From positions 1 to 21,568 of the forward strand of contig NZ_CAJJWO010000084.1 in assembly GCF_905196875.1 (NCBI RefSeq): a stretch of 21,568 nucleotides of DNA, read 5' to 3'. The translations under genes and the position numbers were made by a program. How positions within the stretch are numbered: the first letter of the stretch is position 1; every line of letters begins with the position of its first letter. Positions 7,183 through 14,490 of the stretch are shown here, piece after piece. Below the pieces are notes generated by a model. It saw only the letters and a program-made list of their open reading frames with translations. It ran no database searches and was not told the DNA's origin. Origin of the DNA: an uncultured Parabacteroides sp. GTDB lineage: Bacteria > Bacteroidota > Bacteroidia > Bacteroidales > Tannerellaceae.

Positions 7183-7498
7183 TAATTTTAAAAGGCTTGA
7201 GAATGAACAGTTTTCGCTTTTGTTTTCCGGCGTTTTTATTACTCCTGTCTTTGCAGGAGGCATATTACCTTTATTCTTGTCAGGCAAGATGGCAGGAGTG
7301 TCTAAAAAAATTGGGCTTGCCCCTCTTTGTATTAGTTATAAATAATATTTATTCTATATTAAAGAGAGCGGAACAAACTGTTGTCGGAGCGATGTACTGT
7401 AAGTTGTTTCAACACCTTGAATCTAATCGGTCAAATAGCGCCGCTTTTGCGCGTCTACGCCTGTCATGTTTCATTTATTAATTAAAACTATAGGGAAA
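7183..7498. other. Intergenic gap of about 315 bp
   Basis: No gene is well supported here. A plus-strand frame of about 90 codons (from 7203, or TTG 7197) has a hydrophobic start but no family likeness and an abrupt end. I treat it as chance. The stretch has a 6-bp hairpin (7242-7247 with 7254-7259) and a very A+T-rich patch at about 7326-7365 that may hold a promoter for the helicase genes, but no full TTTG/TAnnTTTG pair was found. Confidence 0.4.
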
Positions 7499-7993
7499 AT
7501 GACAAAACGTAAGGAAGAGTTATCTTCAAGCTTTCGCAAGAGCGGTTACCTGAAAGTTGGCAGAACTATACTGCGGGCTTTGTTTTCCGAAAGTCGTGAA
7601 CAACGCGGATTGGCTGCTGTGTTATTGTGTGTGTTAACCTATGCTTATTTCAGTGATGGGCATGTCTGCCTGAACAACCAGTCGGTCTATTGCCGGGCAG
7701 GCGAGTGGATCACTTCGTTTACCGAGATAGCCGGTTTGACCGGACTGGATCGGCGTTTGGTTAAAAAACATCTTCTGAATCTGGAAGAACGTGGTTTCCT
7801 GCATGTCCATGATCTGGGAAACTATAAACGTATTGCCCTGGCTATCTGGGAGCCGGTGGTGAATCAGAATACAAATAGCTCTTCACCGGCAACAGCGAGC
7901 GATGACCGGTTGCCGGATATCGGGTCGGGTCTCCTGGATCAGGCCGGACAGTTTTATCAATCTTCTAAGGGGGGACAAGGATGGACAAACTGA
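7499..7993 (+). CDS. Winged-helix protein, likely replication-initiator or helicase-loader type
   Basis: This 165-residue protein has a compact helical start (KVGRTILRALFSESREQRGLAAV) followed by a clear winged helix-turn-helix at about residues 75-120: FTEIAGLTGLDRRLVKKHLL, then a short wing (LEERGFLHVHD). The tail is Ser/Asn/Gly-rich and probably disordered. ATG 7499 is preferred over ATG 7466 because AGGGAAA stands just before it. Its last 13 nt overlap the start of the helicase gene, so the two are made together. In plasmids and phages, small winged-helix proteins next to a DnaB gene often bind the origin or load the helicase. That is an analogy, and a plain transcription regulator is an alternative. 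Confidence 0.65.
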   Translation: MTKRKEELSSSFRKSGYLKVGRTILRALFSESREQRGLAAVLLCVLTYAYFSDGHVCLNNQSVYCRAGEWITSFTEIAGLTGLDRRLVKKHLLNLEERGFLHVHDLGNYKRIALAIWEPVVNQNTNSSSPATASDDRLPDIGSGLLDQAGQFYQSSKGGQGWTN

Positions 7994-9354
7994 ATCTGAA
8001 CCGGGTAAATCTCCCGATGGAACAGGCTGTAATTGCCGGGTTGCTTACCAGCCCGGATGCAGTATACGACGTGAACGGACGTTTGCGTAGCGAGATGTTC
8101 AGCCATCCCGACCTGCGTTTTGTGTATGAAGCGATTCTTTCGCTGGCTTCCGCCGGTCAGCCGGTCGACATGCTGACGGTGGAGACGGCTATGCAGCGGC
8201 TCGACTATCCGGCTTATATGCGGCTCAACGGGCTTTCGTTTCTTTCGGGCATGTTGCTCGATGTGCGTACCGACCATCATATCCGCGTACATGCCGACCA
8301 GCTGGTGCGCTGCTATATTCTCCGCAGCCTGCTCACTTCGTTGCAGGAGAAACAGGTAAAGGCTTTACGGCCCGACACCGATATAGCGGAGCTGCTGAAT
8401 GAACTGGATGCGCTGGTTTGTGCGTTGCAGGATGAAATGGTTCCGGCTTTTACCCTCGAGGCGGCCGGACAGGTGGCACGCAGGGCATTGGACTTGTCTT
8501 ATCAAAGACAGGCGGATCGAGAAGCCGGTGTACATGACCAGGTTTATACGGGTGTGTCGGAACTCGACCGTTTGTCGGGCGGATTGTATAAGGGCGAACT
8601 GACGGTTCTGGCGGGACGTCCTTCGATGGGTAAATCGGCGGTGGCTTTATGGATGGCGCTGAATGCGGCACGCCAGGGAAAAGCGGTGGCTTTCTTCAGT
8701 GTGGAGATGAACAAGGAGCAGATCGTGCTCCGCTTGCTGTCGATGATCAGCGGGATAGACGCCAATTGCCTGCGTTTCAGAGGGACTTCGGTATCCGACC
8801 GTCTGCGTCTGGAAAAGGCGCAGGAAGAGCTAGGCCGTTTGCCCATAACATTGGAGTATTGTGGCAGCGATACGGTGGAAGATATACGTGCCAAGGCACA
8901 GATACTATATAAGCAGGGAAAGTTGGACGTGTTGTTTATCGACTATCTGAACCTGATCAATATCGTGTTGTCGAAAAGCCAGTTGCAGGAGACTACGGAC
9001 CTGGCTTTGGGAAATATCGTACGAAAAATTAAGTTGATGGCCGAAGAGATGGATATACCGGTGGTATTGCTGGCGCAGATGAACCGGGAGAGCGAACGTC
9101 GTACGGCCCCTTATTTCCCGGTATTGAGCGACTTACGTAATTCGGGTGCGATCGAGCAGGTGGCCGATGTGGTGATATTCGTCTATCGTTCCGAAAAATA
9201 CGGCATAACGCACGATCCGAAGACGCGGGAAGACCTGAGAGGCGTCGGGTTGTTGTTTCTGGCCAAGAACCGCAACGGGGCGACAGGAACAGCCCGTTTC
9301 CGCTATAATCCGGCATTGACCTGTTTGACGGATTATGATCCGAAGGTAATATAA
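7981..9354 (+). CDS. DnaB-like replicative helicase, accessory copy
   Basis: This is a 457-residue hexameric-helicase homologue with both DnaB parts: the N-terminal helical domain (LPMEQAVIAGLL, then GLSFLSGM) and the RecA-type C-terminal domain. Walker A is GRPSMGKS (212-219, Lys218), followed by FSVEMNKEQ, Walker B LFIDYLNL (Asp321), LAQMNRESE and the SDLRNSGAIEQVADVV arginine-finger region. All catalytic positions look intact. It should unwind DNA using ATP. Its place between a winged-helix gene and an FkbM gene, within a capsule locus, shows it is not in a normal chromosomal replication context. The nearby primase at 10277 is a natural partner. Its G+C content is visibly higher than that of the gene that follows. 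It may come from a phage or plasmid, or serve recombination of the locus. Confidence 0.88.
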   Translation: MDKLNLNRVNLPMEQAVIAGLLTSPDAVYDVNGRLRSEMFSHPDLRFVYEAILSLASAGQPVDMLTVETAMQRLDYPAYMRLNGLSFLSGMLLDVRTDHHIRVHADQLVRCYILRSLLTSLQEKQVKALRPDTDIAELLNELDALVCALQDEMVPAFTLEAAGQVARRALDLSYQRQADREAGVHDQVYTGVSELDRLSGGLYKGELTVLAGRPSMGKSAVALWMALNAARQGKAVAFFSVEMNKEQIVLRLLSMISGIDANCLRFRGTSVSDRLRLEKAQEELGRLPITLEYCGSDTVEDIRAKAQILYKQGKLDVLFIDYLNLINIVLSKSQLQETTDLALGNIVRKIKLMAEEMDIPVVLLAQMNRESERRTAPYFPVLSDLRNSGAIEQVADVVIFVYRSEKYGITHDPKTREDLRGVGLLFLAKNRNGATGTARFRYNPALTCLTDYDPKVI

Positions 9355-9403
9355 TGCCTAAAAAAAGATGGAGATTATGATATTTATAAAAAAGTAATTC
9401 GAA

Positions 9404-10240
9404 ATGGTACAAAAAAATTTAATTTATGATGTTGGTATGCATAAAGGCAATGATACCGATTATTATCTCAAAAAAGGATTTAAGGTGATTGCTTTTGAAG
9501 CTGATCCGCAATTGATACTATTCTGTAAAGATCGATTCCGAGATGAGATTAATTCCGGACAATTAATAATCGTTGAAGGTGCAATTGTAGATCCAGCGTT
9601 GGCAACAGAAAAAAAAGAGAAGGTGCGATTTTTTGAAAACAAGGGGAATAGTGAATGGGGAACCGTTTGTCAGAACTGGGTTGACAGGAATGAACGATCA
9701 GGAAAACCCAGTTGTATGATAGAAGTTCCCGTTACAGATTTTGCCGCGTGTTTAAATCGATATGGAATCCCTTATTATTTGAAAATAGATATCGAGGGAA
9801 TGGATATTCTTTGTTTGAAAGCATTGCTTTTATTCCGGGAAAGACCTGATTTTGTTTCATTGGAATCAAATAAGGTTGATTTTAGGAAATTGAAAGAGGA
9901 ATTTAACTTGTTGTGTGAATTAGGCTATAATTCCTTTCAAGCAGTAAATCAGGCAAAAATACCAAATTCAAAAGAACCTCTTGATACGAAAGAAGGACGT
10001 TTTGTTGGATATGTATTTCCTATAGCTTCTTCGGGAGCCTTTGGAAAAGATCTTCCTATATCCGGATGGATGAAAAGAAAGAAAATATTGCTGATTTATC
10101 GTTGGATTTTTCTGAAATATAAATTCTGGGGACCGGATGACAGATATGCTAGATGGCATAAAAATTTATTTGGCAAAATTTATTATCGCATATTAGGTTT
10201 TGGATGGTATGATACACATGCCCGAAGGTGTGATAGGTAG
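9404..10240 (+). CDS. FkbM-family methyltransferase
   Basis: This is a 278-residue SAM-dependent methyltransferase. The N-terminal SAM-binding motif is IYDVGMHKGND (7-17), followed by VIAFEADP. The family hallmark LKIDIEGMD sits in the middle, and VSLESNK follows. The C-terminal 60 residues are basic and aromatic and may bind the membrane or the glycan. FkbM-type enzymes commonly O-methylate sugars in capsule and O-antigen loci, so methylation of the capsule is likely; the sugar is unknown. The gene is A+T-rich and sits between the helicase and the primase genes with 49 and 36 nt gaps, which looks like cargo placed between two genes that once were closer. It contains a 9-bp hairpin (9674-9682 with 9705-9713). 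Confidence 0.82.
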   Translation: MVQKNLIYDVGMHKGNDTDYYLKKGFKVIAFEADPQLILFCKDRFRDEINSGQLIIVEGAIVDPALATEKKEKVRFFENKGNSEWGTVCQNWVDRNERSGKPSCMIEVPVTDFAACLNRYGIPYYLKIDIEGMDILCLKALLLFRERPDFVSLESNKVDFRKLKEEFNLLCELGYNSFQAVNQAKIPNSKEPLDTKEGRFVGYVFPIASSGAFGKDLPISGWMKRKKILLIYRWIFLKYKFWGPDDRYARWHKNLFGKIYYRILGFGWYDTHARRCDR

Positions 10241-10276
10241 TTGGAGTGCTACTTTGACTAAATAAATTCTTACAGA

Positions 10277-11497
10277 ATGAATCTGAAAGGTCAGATAAAA
10301 CAAAAGGTCTGTTTGGAGGAGGTAGTGGAACGTTACCTTCCTCTGCAACGGAGCGGAAGTTCAGCAAAGACGTTGATCGGTCTTTGTCCTTTTCACGATG
10401 ACCGGCATCCGTCGCTGCATATCAACGTGAAGGAGCAATATTACAAGTGTTTTGCCTGCGGTGAAGGGGGAGACCTGTTCAAATTTGTTCAGAAAATGGA
10501 GGGATGCGACTTCCGTACGGCCCTGAAGAAGTTGGCCGGATGGTATGGCCTGTCGGATACGGACGATTACCGGCCGATTGAATACCCTCCGGTAAAGAGG
10601 AAACCGCTACCGGTTGCAGGAGATAAGCCGGAACCGGTCAGCCGGGTGTATATCGAAGCCTTGTTGCGTAGCCACCGGAGAGTCCTGGAGTTGTTGGAAG
10701 CATATGTGCCCGAAGATGAAGTGTTGCGTGATACCTATAAATTGTTCGAAGTAGGACAGGCATCCTCCTTTTTACCGTATGATTATACTTACCTATGTAA
10801 CCGTATTGTTTTTCCGATCCGTAATGAACAAGGCGTGTTGGTGGCCTTTGCCGGCCGTTACCGGGGTGAGACGAAAGGTACGGATATCCGAAAATATATG
10901 AACTCGTCGAACAGTGCAGTATATCATAAAAGTACCCTCTTATATGGCCTCTATCAGGCGCAGGAAGCGATCCACCGGCATGGTTTTGTCTATATCACGG
11001 AAGGATATAAGGATGTACTGGCCATGTATGCTGCCGGGTTTTGTAATACGGTAGCTTTGTGTGGGACTGCTCTGACTGTCGAGCATGCTGAATTGCTTCA
11101 CCGTTATACTCGTACTGTGATCGTCATGCTCGACAGTGACGATGCCGGCCAGACGAATGGTTATAAATCGGCACGGCTGCTGGTAGGAAAAGGTTTTTCC
11201 GTAGGCCGTATCATTCTTGAACCGGAGCATGATCCGGATTCTTTTTTACATGCGATTGGAAAGAAGGCATTTGTCGAATATCTGAAAAAAGCAACCCGTT
11301 ACAGCCGGCTGGAGATCTATGAAACCGACTTGCTGAAACAAGTAAAACAGTTATTGTCTGAACTGAGCCTGGCGCTAACGGTTGCAGAACGTTCGGAACT
11401 GTTTTCTCAAATGCTCCCTTTATATAGGCGGCTGGGAAAGGTTACGACTCGCCTGGTGCATTCGCCGGTGATGAAGGCGGATTGGCTATTGGAATAA
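10277..11497 (+). CDS. Short DnaG-type primase (CHC2 zinc finger plus Toprim)
   Basis: This 406-residue protein should make RNA primers. The zinc finger is Cys37, His40, Cys58, Cys61 (LCPFHDDRHPSL and KCFACGEGGD). The middle holds the primase core with IVFPIRNEQG and FAGRY. The Toprim centre has the catalytic EGYKD (Glu242) and LDSDDAGQ (Asp286, Asp288) metal site. All key residues are present. The protein is much shorter than housekeeping DnaG (about 600 residues or more) and appears to lack the C-terminal helicase-interaction domain, as in some phage and plasmid primases. It is G+C-richer than the FkbM and sulfotransferase genes on either side. With the DnaB-like gene it forms a primase-helicase pair split by a glycan gene. 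Confidence 0.88.
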   Translation: MNLKGQIKQKVCLEEVVERYLPLQRSGSSAKTLIGLCPFHDDRHPSLHINVKEQYYKCFACGEGGDLFKFVQKMEGCDFRTALKKLAGWYGLSDTDDYRPIEYPPVKRKPLPVAGDKPEPVSRVYIEALLRSHRRVLELLEAYVPEDEVLRDTYKLFEVGQASSFLPYDYTYLCNRIVFPIRNEQGVLVAFAGRYRGETKGTDIRKYMNSSNSAVYHKSTLLYGLYQAQEAIHRHGFVYITEGYKDVLAMYAAGFCNTVALCGTALTVEHAELLHRYTRTVIVMLDSDDAGQTNGYKSARLLVGKGFSVGRIILEPEHDPDSFLHAIGKKAFVEYLKKATRYSRLEIYETDLLKQVKQLLSELSLALTVAERSELFSQMLPLYRRLGKVTTRLVHSPVMKADWLLE

Positions 11498-11529
11498 ATC
11501 AGAATATGAAGTAAAATGAATTTAAAAAT

Positions 11530-12252
11530 ATGATTGTAGACAACGGCCGCAAGGTGATATACCTGCATAATCCGAAATGCGGAGGAACATTTCTGAGAGA
11601 TATTTATATTGAAAAATATGGAGAGTCGGAAGCTACGAAATGGTGGAAAATATATGACTCTCGATATGGTACAGACCTGGGACATATTACCTATTCGGAT
11701 TTATACCGTTTTATTCCGGATTGGAAAGATTATAGGATCGTAATGATGGTACGTAACCCGTATAGTCGTTTTTATTCGGCAGTCAAGGAGGTTAAGCTGC
11801 ATTTGATAGGCTTTATAAAACTTGGTTTTATTGAAATTCCTTATGCAAGAATAGATAAAAATGGAATAGAATCAAGAATAAAAAATACTTTTTTTCGAAG
11901 TATATGTCCAGGGACATATAATCATACTCTGGTGAAACTTTTCACTGTTTCACCAGAGTATTGTTGTAAACAAATTTTGTCTTTTGAACGCCCGAAACAA
12001 GACTTATTCATACGAAGCAAAAAAATCCCCTGGCTGAACCCACAAAGTTATTTTTGGGGTAAAGATGTTGAAGTTCTCTATTATGAATCGGAAACCGACT
12101 GGGAGAAATTATTGGATATTTTTGACTTATCGGAATACCTGACTCGTCTATCGATAGCAAAAGCTTATGAAATACCTGATTATATGTATGCGATGATCGA
12201 GGAACTCTATCCTGAAGATATGGAATTATTCCGAAAATATAAAACCTCATAA
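11530..12252 (+). CDS. Sulfotransferase, capsule modification
   Basis: This is a 240-residue protein of the carbohydrate sulfotransferase type (sulfotransferase family 2-like). The N-terminal 5'-phosphosulfate loop is LHNPKCGGTFLR (12-23). The 3'-phosphate-binding motif is VRNPYSRFYSAVKE (Arg75, Ser79). PAPS would be the donor and a capsule sugar the acceptor, so the product is probably a sulfated polysaccharide. The remainder is aromatic and charged without membrane segments. The gene is strikingly A+T-rich between the primase and a more balanced glycosyltransferase gene, suggesting a separate origin. Two large hairpins occupy 11901-11961 in its middle; no frame disruption is seen. No PAPS-synthesis genes are in this window. 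The acceptor is unknown. Confidence 0.75.
   Translation: MIVDNGRKVIYLHNPKCGGTFLRDIYIEKYGESEATKWWKIYDSRYGTDLGHITYSDLYRFIPDWKDYRIVMMVRNPYSRFYSAVKEVKLHLIGFIKLGFIEIPYARIDKNGIESRIKNTFFRSICPGTYNHTLVKLFTVSPEYCCKQILSFERPKQDLFIRSKKIPWLNPQSYFWGKDVEVLYYESETDWEKLLDIFDLSEYLTRLSIAKAYEIPDYMYAMIEELYPEDMELFRKYKTS
11901..11961. repeat. 9-bp and 15-bp hairpins in tandem inside the sulfotransferase gene
   Basis: Positions 11901-11909 pair perfectly with 11912-11920 (2-nt loop). After 3 nt, 11924-11938 pair perfectly with 11947-11961: a 15-bp stem around an 8-nt loop. A smaller 6-bp stem (11885-11890 with 11898-11903) touches the first. A perfect 15-bp stem is very unlikely by chance in DNA of this length. The function is unknown; the layout is like that in neuA and in the acetyltransferase gene. 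Confidence 0.8.
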
Positions 12253-12271
12253 TTAAAATAGAAATATAAAA

Positions 12272-13402
12272 ATGAAAATTATTCACGTAATAAATTCCAT
12301 GAGTACGTCTCATGGAGGTCCTACGCGTACTGTATTATTAACAATGCAAGGAATAAGATCGTTGGGAATGGATGTAGAGATAGTGACAAACCAACCGGCT
12401 TCGGGAGAGGTAGCTGTATCGAATGATCCTTCCATTCGTTATGTTCCCCGTTTTGGTTTCAAAGAGAAACATTTCGGCTATTCGAAGGCGATCGCTCAGG
12501 AACTGGTAAGAATAGAAAATGTGGATATCTATCATATCCAGGGGATATGGTTGTATTCGGGATACATTACTGCTCGCTATGCCAGAAAGCAAGGGTGCCC
12601 TTACCTGATAACTTTGCATGGAACCCTTTATCCGCAAGCTTTGGTACAATCATCTTTTAAAAAGAAAACTTCTTTGTTCTTCTATCAGCGTCGGCAGTTG
12701 CAACAAGCTGCCTGTATTCATGCTACTTGTCGGGAAGAGATGGAACATTACCGGGCATTGGGGTTTACTAATCCTGTGGCTGTACTACCTTACCCTATGG
12801 AATGTGATGATAGGGTGGAACCGATGTATCCGAAAGATATCAAACGCATCGGTTACCTGGGACGTGTGCATCCCCGCAAAAGGGTGGAGAGGTTATTAGA
12901 AATATGGTTTCGTTTGAAAGAACCGGGCGAACTGTTGATTATGGGTGACGGAGATCCTGAATATATACAATTCCTAAAAAAGGAAACAGAGCGATTGAAA
13001 CTGCAGAGAGTGAAATTTGAAGGTTTTGTCACGGGCGAGAAAAAGAACCGTCTGCTGGCTTCTTTGACTTGCCTTGTAGTTCCCAGTGATTTTGAAAATT
13101 GCGGTATTATCACACCTGAAGCCTTGCTTCAGGAAATACCGGTTATCGCTTCGACAGGCTCTCCCTGGCAGGATTTGGAAACATATCGGTGTGGGCGTTG
13201 GGTAAACAATGATATCGATACATTAACCGGACAAGTTAAGGATCTTTTGTCTATGGATGAAAATACGCTATATGAAATGGGTAAGCGCGGACGTCAGTTG
13301 GTATTGGATAAATACTCGGTGGATGTCGTCTCCCGTCAGATGGAACAGTTGTATGACTGGGTAGCCGGGCAAGGAGATAAACCTGAATTTGTATATGATT
13401 GA
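12272..13402 (+). CDS. Group-1 (GT4-type) glycosyltransferase
   Basis: This is a 376-residue GT-B enzyme that should add one sugar to the lipid-linked capsule unit on the cytoplasmic face. The N-terminal acceptor domain starts with the Gly-rich loop SHGGPTRTV (about 10-18) and contains DIYHIQGIWLYSG and LITLHGTLYP. The C-terminal donor domain starts at RIGYLGRVHPRKR, has LIMGDGDPEY and KFEGFVTGE, and ends with the E-x7-E region (FENCGIITPEALLQE), whose two Glu residues contact the nucleotide sugar. It follows the sulfotransferase by 19 nt and precedes the HU gene by 17 nt. An 8-bp hairpin (12296-12303 with 12309-12316) lies near its 5' end. The sugar and linkage cannot be told. Confidence 0.88.
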   Translation: MKIIHVINSMSTSHGGPTRTVLLTMQGIRSLGMDVEIVTNQPASGEVAVSNDPSIRYVPRFGFKEKHFGYSKAIAQELVRIENVDIYHIQGIWLYSGYITARYARKQGCPYLITLHGTLYPQALVQSSFKKKTSLFFYQRRQLQQAACIHATCREEMEHYRALGFTNPVAVLPYPMECDDRVEPMYPKDIKRIGYLGRVHPRKRVERLLEIWFRLKEPGELLIMGDGDPEYIQFLKKETERLKLQRVKFEGFVTGEKKNRLLASLTCLVVPSDFENCGIITPEALLQEIPVIASTGSPWQDLETYRCGRWVNNDIDTLTGQVKDLLSMDENTLYEMGKRGRQLVLDKYSVDVVSRQMEQLYDWVAGQGDKPEFVYD

Positions 13403-13419
13403 AACAAATACGAATAAAA

Positions 13420-13698
13420 ATGAACAAGATTGAATTAGCCAAAGAAATTGCAAGTCGCATGTCTACGACTGTTACACAAACTCTGTGTTTTATAGACACG
13501 ATGAACGATGTGATATGTGAGTCGATATCGCACGATAAGTCTGTTATCATCCAGAATTTCGGACATTATATGCCTTGGCAACAGACCGAACGTTTAGGAC
13601 GTAATCCCAGAAGCGGTAAGGAGTGTACGATCCCCAGTCGTGTAAGTGTGAAATTCAAGCCTGGAAAAGGATTGATTGAGAAAATAAATGAAAAATAA
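13420..13698 (+). CDS. HU/IHF-family DNA-binding protein
   Basis: This 92-residue histone-like protein would bind and bend DNA as a dimer. It shows the HU pattern: helical start (MNKIELAKEIASRM), IIQNFGHY for the usual GFG turn, then the beta arm with RLGRNPRSGKECTIPSR and the end VKFKPGKGL. The Pro in NPRSG is the usual intercalating tip region. The frame extends back to TTG 13399, overlapping the previous stop, but ATG 13420 gives the normal HU length. HU-like genes are a recurrent neighbour of Bacteroidales capsule loci. Here it sits at the end of the DNA-enzyme block and 6 nt before the exporter gene, so it is probably co-transcribed. It may organise DNA at this locus or assist recombination; that part is inference. 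Confidence 0.88.
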   Translation: MNKIELAKEIASRMSTTVTQTLCFIDTMNDVICESISHDKSVIIQNFGHYMPWQQTERLGRNPRSGKECTIPSRVSVKFKPGKGLIEKINEK

Positions 13699-13704
13699 TT
13701 GAAT

Positions 13705-14484
13705 ATGGGAAAAGCCTGGGAGGTATTTTGGGGATGGATATTAGTCTGTCTGTTGAGCTCTTGCGGATCCGTAAAGGATATTGCCTATTTGCAAGGGGAG
13801 GATTTATTGAATAAAGCGACAGTGATCGATACGGTTACTTTAAAGATACAAAAAGATGATTTGCTGGATATAAATGTGAGTTGTCCGAATCCTGAATTGC
13901 TGCGTCCTTTTCTGCGATATGGCAGTCAGTACGATAATAATGGGGGCATGGGTGGGGGAAATAGTTCCGGATATCTGGTAGAAGCAGACGGGACGATCAA
14001 TTTCCCACTGCTCGGGGAAATAAAAGTAACCGGTTTGACCCGGCGAGAGTTAATCGGTCTGATTCAAAACCGTCTGGAGAAAGAAGGGTATATAAAAGCT
14101 CCGGTCGTTACAGTCCGTTTTCTGAATTTCCGTATCTCGATACTTGGAGAAGTCAGTAATCCGGGTACTTACAGCATCTCTTCAGAACGCATAACCTTGT
14201 TTGAAGCCTTGAGTATGGCTGGTGACCTGACTATTCATGGGCGGCGTAACCGGGTGGCTGTTATCCGGGAGACGAATGGGGTACGAACAATCCTATATCA
14301 TGACCTGCGTTCGAGGGATATTTTCCAATCTCCCGATTATTATTTAAAACAAAATGATATGGTGTATGTGGAACCGAACCGGGTCCGGGCAGAGACGAGT
14401 GTACAGAACCAGTTTACGAATGTGGGAACCTGGATCACGCTTATTTCTTTCCTGGCCTCGATGAGTGTTTTGATATTTAAATAA
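13705..14484 (+). CDS. Wza-like outer-membrane polysaccharide export lipoprotein (OPX)
   Basis: This is a 259-residue export protein forming the outer-membrane end of the capsule conduit. The signal peptide ends in lipobox LSSC (Cys about 20). Next comes the polysaccharide-export domain: KDDLLDINVSCPNPEL, a Gly/Asn-rich loop, and YLVEADGTINFPLLGEIKV. An SLBB-like domain (ISILGEVSNPGTYSI, then LFEALSMAGDL) follows. A hydrophobic C-terminal segment (WITLISFLASMSVLIF) is typical of Bacteroidales OPX proteins. The frame runs back to TTG 13699, but ATG 13705 matches the signal peptide. It lies 6 nt after the HU gene and precedes the Wzc-like kinase, its usual partner, with a 6-nt gap. Confidence 0.92.
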   Translation: MGKAWEVFWGWILVCLLSSCGSVKDIAYLQGEDLLNKATVIDTVTLKIQKDDLLDINVSCPNPELLRPFLRYGSQYDNNGGMGGGNSSGYLVEADGTINFPLLGEIKVTGLTRRELIGLIQNRLEKEGYIKAPVVTVRFLNFRISILGEVSNPGTYSISSERITLFEALSMAGDLTIHGRRNRVAVIRETNGVRTILYHDLRSRDIFQSPDYYLKQNDMVYVEPNRVRAETSVQNQFTNVGTWITLISFLASMSVLIFK

Positions 14485-14490
14485 AAGAAT

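Noticed and set aside
7197..7481. Possible small membrane protein gene before the winged-helix gene
   Set aside because: There is a hydrophobic start, but no family likeness, a weak start and a tail that looks random. It is treated as intergenic.
7981..11497. Helicase and primase as part of a prophage or an integrative element
   Set aside because: No integrase, terminase, capsid, relaxase, partition gene or attachment-site repeat is seen around them, and capsule genes run through the block. A mobile origin is possible but cannot be claimed as a mobile element.
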